Positions 17,500 through 27,602 are shown, numbered from the stretch's first letter. The stretch is DNA of 64,000 bases from Bacilli bacterium (GCA_017468925.1 JAFUHI010000002.1:1-64000); one strand, 5' to 3'. Notes: generated by a model not told the origin, from the sequence alone. Numbers and translations: made by a program.

Positions 17500-17518
17500 T
17501 TTTTCATTTCAATTTTTG
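17488..17518 (+). terminator. Possible weak terminator after the first cassette
   Basis: An 8-bp AT-rich stem, GAAATGAA (17489-17496) with TTCATTTC (17503-17510), is followed by AATTTTT. It overlaps the end of the YesL-like gene. It could lower read-through into the lipoprotein gene, which has AT-rich promoter-like sequence of its own at 17540-17590. Confidence 0.4.
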
Positions 17519-17591
17519 GGCATGCTTATTTAAATAATAATATTGCCAAGAGTTATGATGTTTATAAAATAAAAGATATAAAATAAGAGAT

Positions 17592-19565
17592 ATGAATAGA
17601 CATTATTTTGTTAAAAAAACAGTAATCGGTGGCGCTTTACTTGTTTTGTCGTTCGCTTCTACTGGGTGCGCCAATACCAAAACGCAGGAAATCGTTAAGG
17701 AATATGGCGTTTTAAAAGCGGATAAAGACCCATATAACGCGACCATAAATTCAATCGTATCCACTGATATATATGGGAGAAGCTTCGGCGAAGGCGATGT
17801 CGCTTCTAGCGACAGAAGGGTCGGGATGTTCTATTTCATCTGGCATGGCGAACATGTCAATAATGGAATCAACGACGTCACCAAATTCATGTCCACCGAA
17901 GAAGGCAACAAAGAGCTTTGGGATGTCAATAGCACCATCGCCAAAACTTATGAATTCTATTATTTCGATGAGCCTTTATATGGATATTACTGCAGTGATG
18001 ACCCTTATGTATTGACTAAGCACATCGAATTGCTCACCATGAGCGGCATCGACTATATCTCTTTAGATTTAACCAATATTTCAATATATGAGAAAAACAC
18101 CAGAGCGGTGCTAGAAAAGCTCCTAGAATTCCAAAACGAAGGATGGAAAGTTCCTCTAGTAACATCGTTTATCACTGGAACGGATGTCTCTTTGAATCAT
18201 CCTGGCAGAGTCCTGCAATTCTATAATACATTCTACGCCGATTCTCGATATGATTCCCTTTGGTTCAGGGACGAAAATACCGGCAAACCAATCATAGAAG
18301 TTGATAGAGTGTCATATTATTCCAAATTGGATCCTATCGTCACGGCCAACCTGACCATCAGGAACACTATTTGGCCATACGATAAAAGGGCAACCCAATT
18401 TGATGACGCCTCTTGGATGGATTGGGAATATCCTCAAAGGGTTTATGAGAATAGCGATGGCAATTATATGCCAGTCTCGGTTGCCCAGCATGTTGCAGGC
18501 GCATTTGGCGACTCGGTAAACCCATATCTAAAAGATGTGAGGAATCTTAGAACCGATTATGCCAAGAAACACAATACATTCGACACGGGCGGAGAGACAT
18601 TATACGATAGCAACCGCGGTCGCGGATGGGACTATGAATTAAATAAAAATGTCCCAGAAAACGCCTTTAAAGGAACTAATCTGGAGACCCAATGGCAGAA
18701 CGCTTTAAATAGCGAGAAGACAATCGATGAGGTTTTCGTCACCGGCTGGAATGAGTGGATAGCCTACAAATATCCTTTGTCCATGCTCCATCCAAACGAT
18801 GATGATATCTATGGCGAATATTTGGATTACGTCACTTTCTGCGATACATGCAACGATGAATTCTCAAGGGATTTGGAGATGACAAAAGGATCCTATGGCG
18901 ACAATTTCTATCTCCAAAACATGAGACTGACAAGACAATTCAAATTTGGCTCATCCATAACGTACGCTGGCGCATACGCCACCCAAGATATCAAATCATT
19001 CGATTGGCAAAACGCCAGGACATACCTTGATTTTGAAGGGGATGCGATAGGAAGAGATTTTGATAGAGCGGATCACAAGGAGAAATACATCAACGACACC
19101 AACAGAAACGATATCGTTGAAACCAAGATGGCCCACGATGATAAGAATCTATATCTCCAGATAAAGACCGCAGACAACATCATAATTGATGAAGAGAAAG
19201 ACAATAATCTCAACGTCTGGCTCGGAATAAAAGGATCGTCTGCCCCATCATTCGATAACCACCAATTTGTTCTAAACCGCTCTGGGTTAAAGAATGGAGA
19301 GGGGACTTCATCTTTAGAAAAAGTATCAAAGGATGGAGAATTTGACTTCGCATCTGCTGGCGAATGCCCATTCGTCATGGATAAAAACGTCTTGTCAATG
19401 TCTATCCCTCTAGAGTCTTTGGGAATAAAAGAGGGGGATTTTACCGTCGATTTTAAGATTGCTGATGGAATAAGCGATTCTAGCGACATCATGAATTTCT
19501 ATCTAGATGGCGATAGCGCGCCAATTGGCAGGCTTAACTATAGATATAACTCTAATCAAATATAA
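17592..19565 (+). CDS. Lipoprotein glycosidase of the GH99/WbsX-like type with C-terminal carbohydrate-binding domain (657 aa)
   Basis: The lipobox is STGC (Cys26). Residues about 75-425 resemble the GH71/GH99/WbsX-type (beta/alpha)8 fold, with 'VGMFYFIWHG' at the first strand and the telling 'TGWNEWIAYKYP' motif at about 397. Residues about 475-655 look like a CBM9/DOMON-type sugar-binding domain ('DFEGDAIGRDFDRADH', 'KMAHDDKNLYLQIKT'). It would sit on the outer face of the membrane and cut a glycan before uptake. GH99 enzymes are endo-mannosidases, but the match is to the broad fold and the true linkage is open. The binding-protein gene follows 12 bases after its stop. Confidence 0.7.
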   Translation: MNRHYFVKKTVIGGALLVLSFASTGCANTKTQEIVKEYGVLKADKDPYNATINSIVSTDIYGRSFGEGDVASSDRRVGMFYFIWHGEHVNNGINDVTKFMSTEEGNKELWDVNSTIAKTYEFYYFDEPLYGYYCSDDPYVLTKHIELLTMSGIDYISLDLTNISIYEKNTRAVLEKLLEFQNEGWKVPLVTSFITGTDVSLNHPGRVLQFYNTFYADSRYDSLWFRDENTGKPIIEVDRVSYYSKLDPIVTANLTIRNTIWPYDKRATQFDDASWMDWEYPQRVYENSDGNYMPVSVAQHVAGAFGDSVNPYLKDVRNLRTDYAKKHNTFDTGGETLYDSNRGRGWDYELNKNVPENAFKGTNLETQWQNALNSEKTIDEVFVTGWNEWIAYKYPLSMLHPNDDDIYGEYLDYVTFCDTCNDEFSRDLEMTKGSYGDNFYLQNMRLTRQFKFGSSITYAGAYATQDIKSFDWQNARTYLDFEGDAIGRDFDRADHKEKYINDTNRNDIVETKMAHDDKNLYLQIKTADNIIIDEEKDNNLNVWLGIKGSSAPSFDNHQFVLNRSGLKNGEGTSSLEKVSKDGEFDFASAGECPFVMDKNVLSMSIPLESLGIKEGDFTVDFKIADGISDSSDIMNFYLDGDSAPIGRLNYRYNSNQI

Positions 19566-19577
19566 AAGGAGATATTT

Positions 19578-21083
19578 ATGAATAAGAAAATTAAAACTCT
19601 TGCGACTGCATCTTTGCTAGGAATGGTAGGGGTCGCCGCTGCTTCATGCGGAGGAGCGGGAGGAGCCAAAGAGAAATTTGAGATTTCGATTTCCGCTAGA
19701 AAATTCACTTCCGAGAAAGAAATGCTAAATATATGGGAGAAAGGCTATGAAGCCACCCATCCAAATGTCGATGTCATAGTCGAGGGTTGGGGAGATGAAG
19801 GCACATCCGAAGCCTATATCATGAATCACGCGTTGGATCGTAGTTCTATGACAAATATAATCTACACAACCGATGATACTACCGCTTATATCGCCCAACT
19901 TAAGAATCTCGTTGATCTTAGGCCATATTATGAAGCCGAAGCCTCAACCGATTATACGAACTATTATTCGACGATGCTTGATACGACTTCCTTCTATGGC
20001 GAATTCCGCCCGACAACATCATATACTGGTGCATATGAAGGCGAGAAAAGCGATGACCCGCAGTATGGGGTATATTTTGCCCCACGCGAATACAACATGC
20101 CTGCATTATTATGCAACGTCACTTTGTTCAAAGAGCATTTTGCTACCGAGGAAGAGAAAGCCAATTGGAACAAGGAATCGATGCTTAAGCTGTTTAAGAG
20201 ATTAGGCGAAAGCGATGAGTGGAATTGGAACACATTCGTCAAAGCTCTCCAAAACATCGCCTCTTTCATTTACCAAAAAGTAGATGTGGAAAAAGATACG
20301 ACTTATTTCTCTTATAGAAGCGCCTTCTTGAACTGCAGCTGGGAGCCGACCTACACAAGCTTCATGAAAGAACTTGGAGGAGATGGCTTATTCAAACTCA
20401 ATTCAAGAGACGAATGGGAAGTCAATTTGCAAAGCAGCGCGAACACCGCAGTTTTTGATGGAATCCTCGATGATTTCGCCAAAGGCAAGAATGAAACAAA
20501 ATACATCAACATCACCGCGAACGGTGCCAAAGAATTCGGAAGCCGAAAAATCTTCTGCGCTGTAGTGAGCTATCCAGAAGTTGGTAACTATTACGAAACT
20601 TTCAAACGATTGAATTATGAATTGGATGCCGTCCCATTCCCAACGGAATATGTTGGAGCAGGTTGTGGAGGGTACGCTATCCTTACCGATAAAGCCAATG
20701 GAAGAGGAGATGGAATTCAGACAATAAAATCTGGAGAAAGTGCCAAAACAGTTGACCTTTGCTGGGATTTCATCAAATACACAATCTCAAAAGAGGGGCA
20801 GAATCTAGCCGGAAAAGAAGGCTATATCCAACCAGTTCTCAAAGAACTTGCCGAGACTGGTGATTGGCTTGATTCTTATGAAGGCAAAATCAACCAGACC
20901 GCTTTCTGCACTGGCAAGGAATTAAGACTAGACTCCTTTACTTTTGCTTCGCCTAAAGCAAGATCGACAATGAGAGACTCGGTCGCTTCTTTCTTCGCCC
21001 AGCTTTTCTCGCCAGACAAGAAAGACTACACCGATATCCTCAATAGGACAGTCAACGAATTAAACGAAGGATTAGCCGAATAA
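19578..21083 (+). CDS. Sugar ABC transporter substrate-binding lipoprotein (501 aa)
   Basis: This is a family-1 solute-binding protein with lipobox AASC (Cys24). It has the usual early 'ISARKFTSEKEMLNIWEKGYEATHP' layout and a C-terminal 'WDFIKYTISKEGQNLAGKEGYIQPV' stretch. At about 500 residues it is of the long type that binds oligosaccharides rather than single sugars. AAAGGAG precedes the ATG, and the two permease genes follow directly. It would deliver the glycan released outside to the permeases encoded next. Confidence 0.92.
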   Translation: MNKKIKTLATASLLGMVGVAAASCGGAGGAKEKFEISISARKFTSEKEMLNIWEKGYEATHPNVDVIVEGWGDEGTSEAYIMNHALDRSSMTNIIYTTDDTTAYIAQLKNLVDLRPYYEAEASTDYTNYYSTMLDTTSFYGEFRPTTSYTGAYEGEKSDDPQYGVYFAPREYNMPALLCNVTLFKEHFATEEEKANWNKESMLKLFKRLGESDEWNWNTFVKALQNIASFIYQKVDVEKDTTYFSYRSAFLNCSWEPTYTSFMKELGGDGLFKLNSRDEWEVNLQSSANTAVFDGILDDFAKGKNETKYINITANGAKEFGSRKIFCAVVSYPEVGNYYETFKRLNYELDAVPFPTEYVGAGCGGYAILTDKANGRGDGIQTIKSGESAKTVDLCWDFIKYTISKEGQNLAGKEGYIQPVLKELAETGDWLDSYEGKINQTAFCTGKELRLDSFTFASPKARSTMRDSVASFFAQLFSPDKKDYTDILNRTVNELNEGLAE

Positions 21084-21086
21084 AAA

Positions 21087-22031
21087 ATGAAAAAACTCGC
21101 TTCGGTTTTAAAAGCAAGAGATTCCAGCAAGGATAGAAAACGCAGTTTTAAGGAAAACTACGCTAACCTGGTCTATATGATCCCTGTTTTGGCTGGAATT
21201 TTCATTTTTACTTTTTTGCCGATGGGCGTGTCTTTATATTACAGTTTCATCAAGATGAATCTTCTCGATCCATCTTCCGACACTACCACATTCACTTTGG
21301 AGAATTATCAAAACGCATTCTCGGGCAGTGGTTTCAAGGAGATGATTCATGCTTATTATGTCACTTTCAGATTCACGATTGTGGTCGGGGGTATTTCTTT
21401 TGTCGGCTCCTACATTGTCGCCTTATTGCTGAACCAGAAAATAAGAGGCATGAAGACCTTTAGGATTTTGTATTACACCCCATGCTTAATCCCTGCGATC
21501 GCCTCCTCTTTATTGTGGAACGGCTTAACAAAAGAAACAGGCTATTTCAATTTGATTCTGACCAAGATTGGCTTGGAGCCATATTCATTCTATTCGGATA
21601 ATAGCACGGTTTTCCTTACCCAATTGCTTTTATCCGGATGGGGATTCTCAGGCGGAATGATCATGTGGCTTGCCCAATTCAAGAACATACCTAACGATTT
21701 ATATGAGGACGCAAAACTCGCGGGAGCGGGATATTTCTCCCAGCTTTTCCATATAACAATCCCATTATCCACCTCGATGATTTTCTATAACCTCATAATG
21801 AGTATTATTGGAAATCTACAAACTTTCTCATCATATGCGGCGTATTTGGAATTCAATCAGCCTGATGATTTGAAGTTCGTTGGGCTTCTCATTTATATCT
21901 CGGCCTATAAAGACTACGACATCTCATATGCTAGCGCTTTAAGCTGGATATTATTCTTAGTGATTGGGGTGCTGACATTCATCGTTATGAAGACATCCAA
22001 CAAATGGGTCTATTATGCGGAGGAGAACTAA
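21087..22031 (+). CDS. Sugar ABC transporter permease, MalF/UgpA-type (314 aa)
   Basis: It has six transmembrane helices and the EAA loop, seen as 'YEDAKLAGAGYFSQLFHITIPL' (about 210-231), which contacts the ATPase. It begins 4 bases after the binding-protein stop without a good Shine-Dalgarno, so it is probably coupled to it. It forms the membrane channel with the next gene product. Confidence 0.92.
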   Translation: MKKLASVLKARDSSKDRKRSFKENYANLVYMIPVLAGIFIFTFLPMGVSLYYSFIKMNLLDPSSDTTTFTLENYQNAFSGSGFKEMIHAYYVTFRFTIVVGGISFVGSYIVALLLNQKIRGMKTFRILYYTPCLIPAIASSLLWNGLTKETGYFNLILTKIGLEPYSFYSDNSTVFLTQLLLSGWGFSGGMIMWLAQFKNIPNDLYEDAKLAGAGYFSQLFHITIPLSTSMIFYNLIMSIIGNLQTFSSYAAYLEFNQPDDLKFVGLLIYISAYKDYDISYASALSWILFLVIGVLTFIVMKTSNKWVYYAEEN

Positions 22032-22032
22032 G

Positions 22033-22917
22033 ATGGGTAAGCGCATTGATGTCTCAAGCAAAAGCAGGAAAGAGAAAGCGATTTATAACGCTGGCTTGGC
22101 TGGTAGATACACCATTCTTTCTCTAATCGCTCTTTTCTTCATGTTCCCCGTTATCTACCTCATATTGACCTCTTTTATGAGCGATGCCGCCGCGGATGCG
22201 CCTAAGAACATCCTCCCTTCGATTTCCGATTTCTCGGTGTCTGGATATGAGGCTTTCTTCTCGAATATGGCCTTCATGGAAGGTATAGGGAATACATTAT
22301 TGGTCTGCATTTTGAGCATTTTGGGTATTTTGACTGGGGCGACGTTCTGCGCCTATGGCTTGACCAAGGTTTATTTCAAAGGGCAGAAATTCATGTTCTT
22401 GCTAATTTTGGCCACTGTTTTCTTGCCTGGCACCGTCACATCCATCCCTTTGTATACCATTTATATCAAGATAGGGTGGCTTAATACCTTGCTTCCTTTG
22501 TGGGTGCCTATTTGGTTTGGCGGAGGCGCGATGAATATCTTCCTTGTCAGGCAATTCATGAGAGGCATACCCAAGAGCTTGCATGAATCCGCTCAAATAG
22601 ATGGGGCGAATTCATTCCAGATACTTATCTCCATCATCGTTCCTTTGCTTAGGCCGATATTGCTTTATTTAGCTGTAACTACCTTTATTAGCTCTTGGAA
22701 TGACTATAGTGGACCATTGCTTTATTTGACTAGTGCTTCTTCGCCGAAGACTTTAGCGCTTCTTATATTCGAATCGTTCCAGGATTCCAGAAATCCTTTG
22801 CTTTTGAATGGCCAGATGGCGGCCGGCGTTGTTATGATGGTGCCGACAACGATTTTATTCGGCTTCTTCCAAAAAGAGCTTACTGAAGGCATCGCAATGG
22901 TGGGGTTGAAAGTATGA
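22033..22917 (+). CDS. Sugar ABC transporter permease, MalG/UgpE-type (294 aa)
   Basis: The ATG at 22033 is chosen because GGAGGAG lies 5-11 bases upstream, across the previous stop. It has six transmembrane helices and the EAA loop 'HESAQIDGANSFQILISIIVPL', and the C-terminus 'EGIAMVGLKV' is typical of MalG-type subunits. It pairs with the preceding permease. Its stop overlaps the next start (ATGA). Confidence 0.92.
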   Translation: MGKRIDVSSKSRKEKAIYNAGLAGRYTILSLIALFFMFPVIYLILTSFMSDAAADAPKNILPSISDFSVSGYEAFFSNMAFMEGIGNTLLVCILSILGILTGATFCAYGLTKVYFKGQKFMFLLILATVFLPGTVTSIPLYTIYIKIGWLNTLLPLWVPIWFGGGAMNIFLVRQFMRGIPKSLHESAQIDGANSFQILISIIVPLLRPILLYLAVTTFISSWNDYSGPLLYLTSASSPKTLALLIFESFQDSRNPLLLNGQMAAGVVMMVPTTILFGFFQKELTEGIAMVGLKV

Positions 22918-25130
22918 AAACGAGACACAAATTCATTATCGCTTTTTCTCTATTAGGACTTTTTGGAGCTTCATTTGCTTCTATTGGCGCTTCATCAAAT
23001 GAAATCAAAGCTTCTTCCTCAACCGAATATGTTGATTTAGGCCCTGGCGTAGCGAATTATGATTCGCCTAATTACCATGACGCATTCAATGGTCTTAATT
23101 ATTCCATTTCATATAGAAACACCGCATTGATGCTTTTCCCAAATCGTCACATTTATTCTGGAATTGAGATGGGTAAAGCGGCAAGTGAAAATGATTTATC
23201 TAGCACCAATTTCGATTTGGTAAGGGTTTATACCAGCGAGACTCAATATTCGACATTATCTTCCCTAATGAGCAGCGTTGCGTTCAATGTTTGGCAAGAC
23301 GCTTCAGAAAATGTTTCTATCTTCATCAGCCCAGGCGCTTTAGAGGCAGTAAATATATATAAAATCGTCTTTTCAGAGGGCTTTATTCTTCCATATCCTG
23401 ATGGGAATTATTCCACAAAATATGCGATAAAAGAGACGCTAACATTTAAATTCAATCATTACCACAATTATAGCGACAGAGATATTGTCGAATCATTCAA
23501 CTGGACTAAAACAACCTATAGCGAACAAGGCGGCGACGATGGAGAAATCGATGAAGGGATAGAGATAATCCCTATTGCGGCGATGACTAGAACATCGCCC
23601 GATTATAAGCTGCACATTAGAGGTGAGATTAATGGGGAATATGATGAGAGTGCTTTGTCAGTCGATGATGGAAGTTGCCGTCTAACGATATTCTTTGGTG
23701 AAAATGATTACAATGCGAAATATAGAGGGCTTGCAAGCAACACTAGGGTTAGGAGTGATAGATTTGATTTATCTCCAAATTCCGAAACAAGCTATTTGAA
23801 AACATTATATAGCAAAATATTGCTTCACACAGTTGATGGAGAATCTTTGTCGCTTCTACAAGTCGCTGATCCATTCGAAAAAGGTCTACCGATATACGAC
23901 GCTTGGGGAGAGTACGGCTGCATATCGTTTGATATAGGCAATAAATATGCCCCAGAAGCACATTCTTATTGTGCGACCGATTTTGTGTCTTTAACAATAT
24001 TGAGGGGTGCCCAATTCCCATCATATGAATTCACCAACGCTTTTGGGATGAAGGAATATAGATATGAGCAAATTGATGATATCACCGTTGATTTTAGCCC
24101 TTATAAAAAAGCATTATGGTGCACAACCGTCACATATGCATTTAATGCCGCTAATATTGAAATCGAAACGGGATCTGCAAGGAATATTGCCCTGCATAAA
24201 GATGGAATTGATATAGAAGGAACCGCTATTGATTTCAAATTAAGCGAATCGAATTATGAAGGCGTATCCGATATGGAAATAATCACTTTGGGTGAAAAAT
24301 TGACCAGGTTTATTTATCTAAATGGACGTTCGCTTTATTATTCATTTAATATCAATCAATTGAAAGCATACGCTAACCTTGATGGGGCGGAAGAAACGAT
24401 TTCAATCATTGTTCCTATTGCATTAGAAGACATAAATGAAATCATTATTCAAAGAGGAGCCTCAGTCCCATCATTGGTCGCCTCTAAAAAGACGATGGAA
24501 ATATATGGAGGATATGTCTCTTATTACGTTCTTTCATCTCGTTCATACACCAGAAATGGCGATTCATTTATAGAAGATAGCAAAATCACTTGGACATTGT
24601 GGTTTGATGGAGCGAATCCTATCAAAGTCAGCAACGCTTCAACATTTGATTTTGAACTTGTCCCGCCAGGAGAAACCACCAATGCCAAAAAATTCCTTTA
24701 TTGGATGGACGAAAATGGAGACGAGGCCGCAGGGTATTTAAAAATAACCTCTGGAAGAGAATATTTCGGCAAATATGCCTATTCGTATTACGTCACATTG
24801 AAGGGAATAGATAATGAATATTCATTATGGGTAGAGGATGGAACTAGGCTCACCACCATAGAGGAGATGGCGCCTTATCTAATACCTCAAAAGAATGGGC
24901 ATGTATTCCAAGGCTGGGTCGATGAAAACGGCAATCATTTCAATATCGATAATCGAATCAAAAGAGATATTGTATTGACCGCTACCTGGGTTGAGAATCC
25001 TTCAATTGTTATCAATGTCGAGCCTAATATGACCGCTGGTATGGTGATAGCCGTGGTCATTATAGGGGTAGCCGCAATTGCATTAGTCGCGGTTGATATA
25101 CTTCTAATCGTTCTCAAAAGAAAAGCGTAA
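22914..25130 (+). CDS. Second membrane-anchored surface protein with the unnamed repeat module (738 aa)
   Basis: A signal peptide (to about residue 33) is followed by three divergent copies of the module seen in the protein at 12379, each ending in a strand such as 'VFSEGFILPYPD', 'ILRGAQFPSYEF' or 'IIQRGASVPSLV'. One InlB-like repeat ('FQGWVDENGNHF') comes next, then a transmembrane helix (about 708-733) and an RKA tail. The start overlaps the permease stop by 4 bases, so it is translated within the transporter operon. Two related surface proteins flanking one transporter suggest they help capture or present the same glycan. The family is not recognised. Confidence 0.8.
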   Translation: MKTRHKFIIAFSLLGLFGASFASIGASSNEIKASSSTEYVDLGPGVANYDSPNYHDAFNGLNYSISYRNTALMLFPNRHIYSGIEMGKAASENDLSSTNFDLVRVYTSETQYSTLSSLMSSVAFNVWQDASENVSIFISPGALEAVNIYKIVFSEGFILPYPDGNYSTKYAIKETLTFKFNHYHNYSDRDIVESFNWTKTTYSEQGGDDGEIDEGIEIIPIAAMTRTSPDYKLHIRGEINGEYDESALSVDDGSCRLTIFFGENDYNAKYRGLASNTRVRSDRFDLSPNSETSYLKTLYSKILLHTVDGESLSLLQVADPFEKGLPIYDAWGEYGCISFDIGNKYAPEAHSYCATDFVSLTILRGAQFPSYEFTNAFGMKEYRYEQIDDITVDFSPYKKALWCTTVTYAFNAANIEIETGSARNIALHKDGIDIEGTAIDFKLSESNYEGVSDMEIITLGEKLTRFIYLNGRSLYYSFNINQLKAYANLDGAEETISIIVPIALEDINEIIIQRGASVPSLVASKKTMEIYGGYVSYYVLSSRSYTRNGDSFIEDSKITWTLWFDGANPIKVSNASTFDFELVPPGETTNAKKFLYWMDENGDEAAGYLKITSGREYFGKYAYSYYVTLKGIDNEYSLWVEDGTRLTTIEEMAPYLIPQKNGHVFQGWVDENGNHFNIDNRIKRDIVLTATWVENPSIVINVEPNMTAGMVIAVVIIGVAAIALVAVDILLIVLKRKA

Positions 25131-25132
25131 CC

Positions 25133-26122
25133 ATGGATAATAAGAAATTCTTCAAAGAAGCCAAATATGGGATGATGATCCATTTTGGCCTTTATTCTAT
25201 TTTGGCCGGCGAATACGAAGGCAAAAGAATGGGGAAAACCATCGGTGAATGGATTCAGTCATATTTTAGAATTCCTAACAAAATCTATGCAAAACTCGCC
25301 TCAAAATTCTATCCCAGTGAATTTGACGCGGATGAATGGGTCGATATCGCCACCAAAGCGGGGATGAAATATATGGTGGTGACCACCAAACATCATGAAG
25401 GCTTTGCCCTTTTCAAAAGCGAAGTGGATAGTTTCAACGTAGTGGACGCTTCGCCATTTGGCAGAGACATCATCAAAGAATTATCAGATGCCTGCCATAA
25501 AAGAGGATTGAAGTTTGGCATCTATTATTCCCAAGCCCTTGATTGGCATGAAGAAAACGCCGGGGGATGGGATGCAAGCGAATTGAATGTCGAAGGAATG
25601 CATTGGGGGAATGACTGGGATTATCCTGATAATTCCAAAAAAGATTTCTCCGAAGTTTTTGAAAGGAAGATAAAACCACAGGTTAAAGAGCTTTTGACCA
25701 ATTATGGCGATATCTTTTCCATCTGGTTCGATACCCCTTGGACAATAAGTGAAAAACAATCTCTAGAACTATATAACCTTGTGAAGAAATACCAGCCTGA
25801 TTGCCTAGTTAATTCTAGGATCGGGATGTTTCCAGGTATTAAATTTGATTACACATCTTTTGGGGATAATGAGATCCCTGAGGAATTCAAGAACGTGGAG
25901 ATGCTTTTCGAGACCCCAGCGACGCTGAACGATACCTGGGGATATAAATATTACGATGATAATTGGAAGAGCCCGGAAGAAATAGTCTCTATCAAAAAAC
26001 ACCTGAACGAAAGAAACATCAACTATCTTCTTAATGTCGGCCCGATGCCAAATGGGAAATTCCCCAAGAAGGCAATTGAAATACTTTTAGAAGCCAAAAG
26101 AATCGAAGATAAAAAAGAATAA
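25133..26122 (+). CDS. Cytosolic GH29 alpha-L-fucosidase (329 aa)
   Basis: This has the catalytic barrel of GH29: 'YGMMIHFGLYSIL' near the start, 'KYMVVTTKHHEGFALF' (about 82-97), and the nucleophile Asp200 in SIWFDTPW. It ends after 'LLNVGPMPNGKFP', the normal end of the catalytic domain, so the C-terminal beta-sandwich of larger fucosidases is absent. There is no signal peptide, so it removes fucose from oligosaccharides after import. It ends the first sugar locus, 2 bases after the surface-protein stop. It gives the best clue to the substrate: a fucosylated glycan. Confidence 0.93.
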   Translation: MDNKKFFKEAKYGMMIHFGLYSILAGEYEGKRMGKTIGEWIQSYFRIPNKIYAKLASKFYPSEFDADEWVDIATKAGMKYMVVTTKHHEGFALFKSEVDSFNVVDASPFGRDIIKELSDACHKRGLKFGIYYSQALDWHEENAGGWDASELNVEGMHWGNDWDYPDNSKKDFSEVFERKIKPQVKELLTNYGDIFSIWFDTPWTISEKQSLELYNLVKKYQPDCLVNSRIGMFPGIKFDYTSFGDNEIPEEFKNVEMLFETPATLNDTWGYKYYDDNWKSPEEIVSIKKHLNERNINYLLNVGPMPNGKFPKKAIEILLEAKRIEDKKE

Positions 26123-26175
26123 CGTTTTGATTCGGTTTAAATTTATTCAATGCAAAACTAACTGAACTTTTTCAT

Positions 26176-26652
26176 TTGAGTAAAACCGCTGCAGGCGGCA
26201 TTAAATCATATAAAGTGACACCGACAATATATTCAAGGGAATTGGGTGTTGGTGTTAAACTGACAAAGAATGAAATTGAAAATTTGGTGAGGTGCAAAAA
26301 ATTCACCTCACGAAGTTGGGGACATTCTAACGAAGGCGGAAGAAGATATCTTCCATATGCTTTTACTGAACAAGGCATTTATATGCTGATGGCCGTATTA
26401 AAAGGGGAATTAGCCACCAAGCAAAGCATATCCTTAATAAAAGCCTTCCAACAGATGAAAGATTATATTATTGAATCTAATAACTTTTTATTAAATACAA
26501 ATCCATACATCGAATCTAAATCGATTTACCATTGCGGCGCCTCCTGCAAAGATGCCGGAAAAAGAATAACCACAATCAACAAAATAGAAGAAAAAGAATT
26601 ATACAAACCATTAATTGAAGAAATATTAACAAACGGTGATTTAGACATGTAA
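26176..26652 (+). pseudogene. Truncated ORF6N-domain gene
   Basis: The centre ('GGRRYLPYAFTEQGIYMLMAV' region, about residues 55-75) is the typical ORF6N DNA-binding domain of phage and mobile-element antirepressor-like proteins. The N-terminal 40 or so residues of that domain are missing or scrambled: the frame has only a TTG start and opens in unrelated sequence. The C-terminal half is also far shorter than in full-length relatives, which are about 300 residues. It is probably a decayed mobile-element gene. No ribosome site is seen. Confidence 0.55.
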
Positions 26653-26702
26653 AACACTACTTGATTTTATTATCCTATGTTTTTGTTTTAACGCATTTAA
26701 GA

Positions 26703-26708
26703 TAGAAT
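26703..26708 (+). promoter_or_regulatory. -10 box of a probably leaderless gene (acyltransferase)
   Basis: TAGAAT ends 8 bases before the ATG at 26717, so transcription should begin within about two bases of the start codon. No Shine-Dalgarno is present. Confidence 0.45.
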
Positions 26709-26716
26709 GATTGGGT

Positions 26717-27589
26717 ATGAATGAAACATATGACCCAAAGACAATTAAGTTTCCTTACACAAAGATAACTGACCAGCATTATTTGATAGTGAAGAAAAAT
26801 GATGGGACTGTTTTCGATGAGGATTTTCCTTATATTGACCATTCGAAATCTTTTAATCGCAAAAGAACGTGGTTTAGGCTCTTCATCAAAGCGATTGTTA
26901 TTCCAGTCGTCTACGTTAGATTGGGCTTAAGAATAAAAGGCAGGGAGAATATCAAAAAGAATAAGGATCTATTAAAGAATGGGGTGGTTTCTATCTGCAA
27001 TCACATCCATCTTTGGGATTATCTATGCATCATGCATGGGATTAGGCCATTTGTGTCTAATGTCGTTGTCTGGGCGCCTAATCTAAGAGGAGAGAATAAA
27101 ACCATAATCAGGCTTGTTGGAGGCATTCCTGTCCCTGATTCTTCCTTTAAGGCCACCATGGCGTTCAATGAGGCGATAGGGGATTATCTATCCAAAGGAG
27201 GATGGCTCCATATATATCCAGAAGGCAGCATGTGGGAATACTATAAGCCCATTCGCCCATTCAAGAAGGGATTCGCTTATTATGCGATTAAATATGATAA
27301 GCCAGTCATCCCTTTGGCTATCTCTTATAGAAAACCTAGCTGGATTAGAAGAAAGATATTTCATCAAGAAGCGACTTTCACCTTGAATATCGGTGAGCCT
27401 ATATTTAGAAACAAGGAACTAGATAGGAATGAGCAGGAGATCGATCTTATGAAAAGATGCCATGAAGCAGTATCAATTCTATCTGGGAGCGATCCGAAAG
27501 ATAATATCTATCCTCCCATCTTCAATAACAATGAGAGGGTTGATTATTATACCGACACGTATGGAGTGGGCTATAAAGGCTCTCACTAG
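26717..27589 (+). CDS. 1-acyl-glycerol-3-phosphate acyltransferase (PlsC-type, 290 aa)
   Basis: The acyltransferase motif HX4D is present as NHIHLWD (about residue 97) and the substrate-binding motif as YPEGSMWE (about residue 172). PlsC-type enzymes add the second fatty acid to lysophosphatidic acid at the inner face of the membrane. The first 60 residues form a divergent extension with one hydrophobic stretch. The ATG at 26717 is used; a TTG lies 6 bases upstream. The -10 box directly before the start points to a leaderless mRNA. It stands alone. Confidence 0.85.
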   Translation: MNETYDPKTIKFPYTKITDQHYLIVKKNDGTVFDEDFPYIDHSKSFNRKRTWFRLFIKAIVIPVVYVRLGLRIKGRENIKKNKDLLKNGVVSICNHIHLWDYLCIMHGIRPFVSNVVVWAPNLRGENKTIIRLVGGIPVPDSSFKATMAFNEAIGDYLSKGGWLHIYPEGSMWEYYKPIRPFKKGFAYYAIKYDKPVIPLAISYRKPSWIRRKIFHQEATFTLNIGEPIFRNKELDRNEQEIDLMKRCHEAVSILSGSDPKDNIYPPIFNNNERVDYYTDTYGVGYKGSH

Positions 27590-27602
27590 TTTTATTGTTT
27601 GA

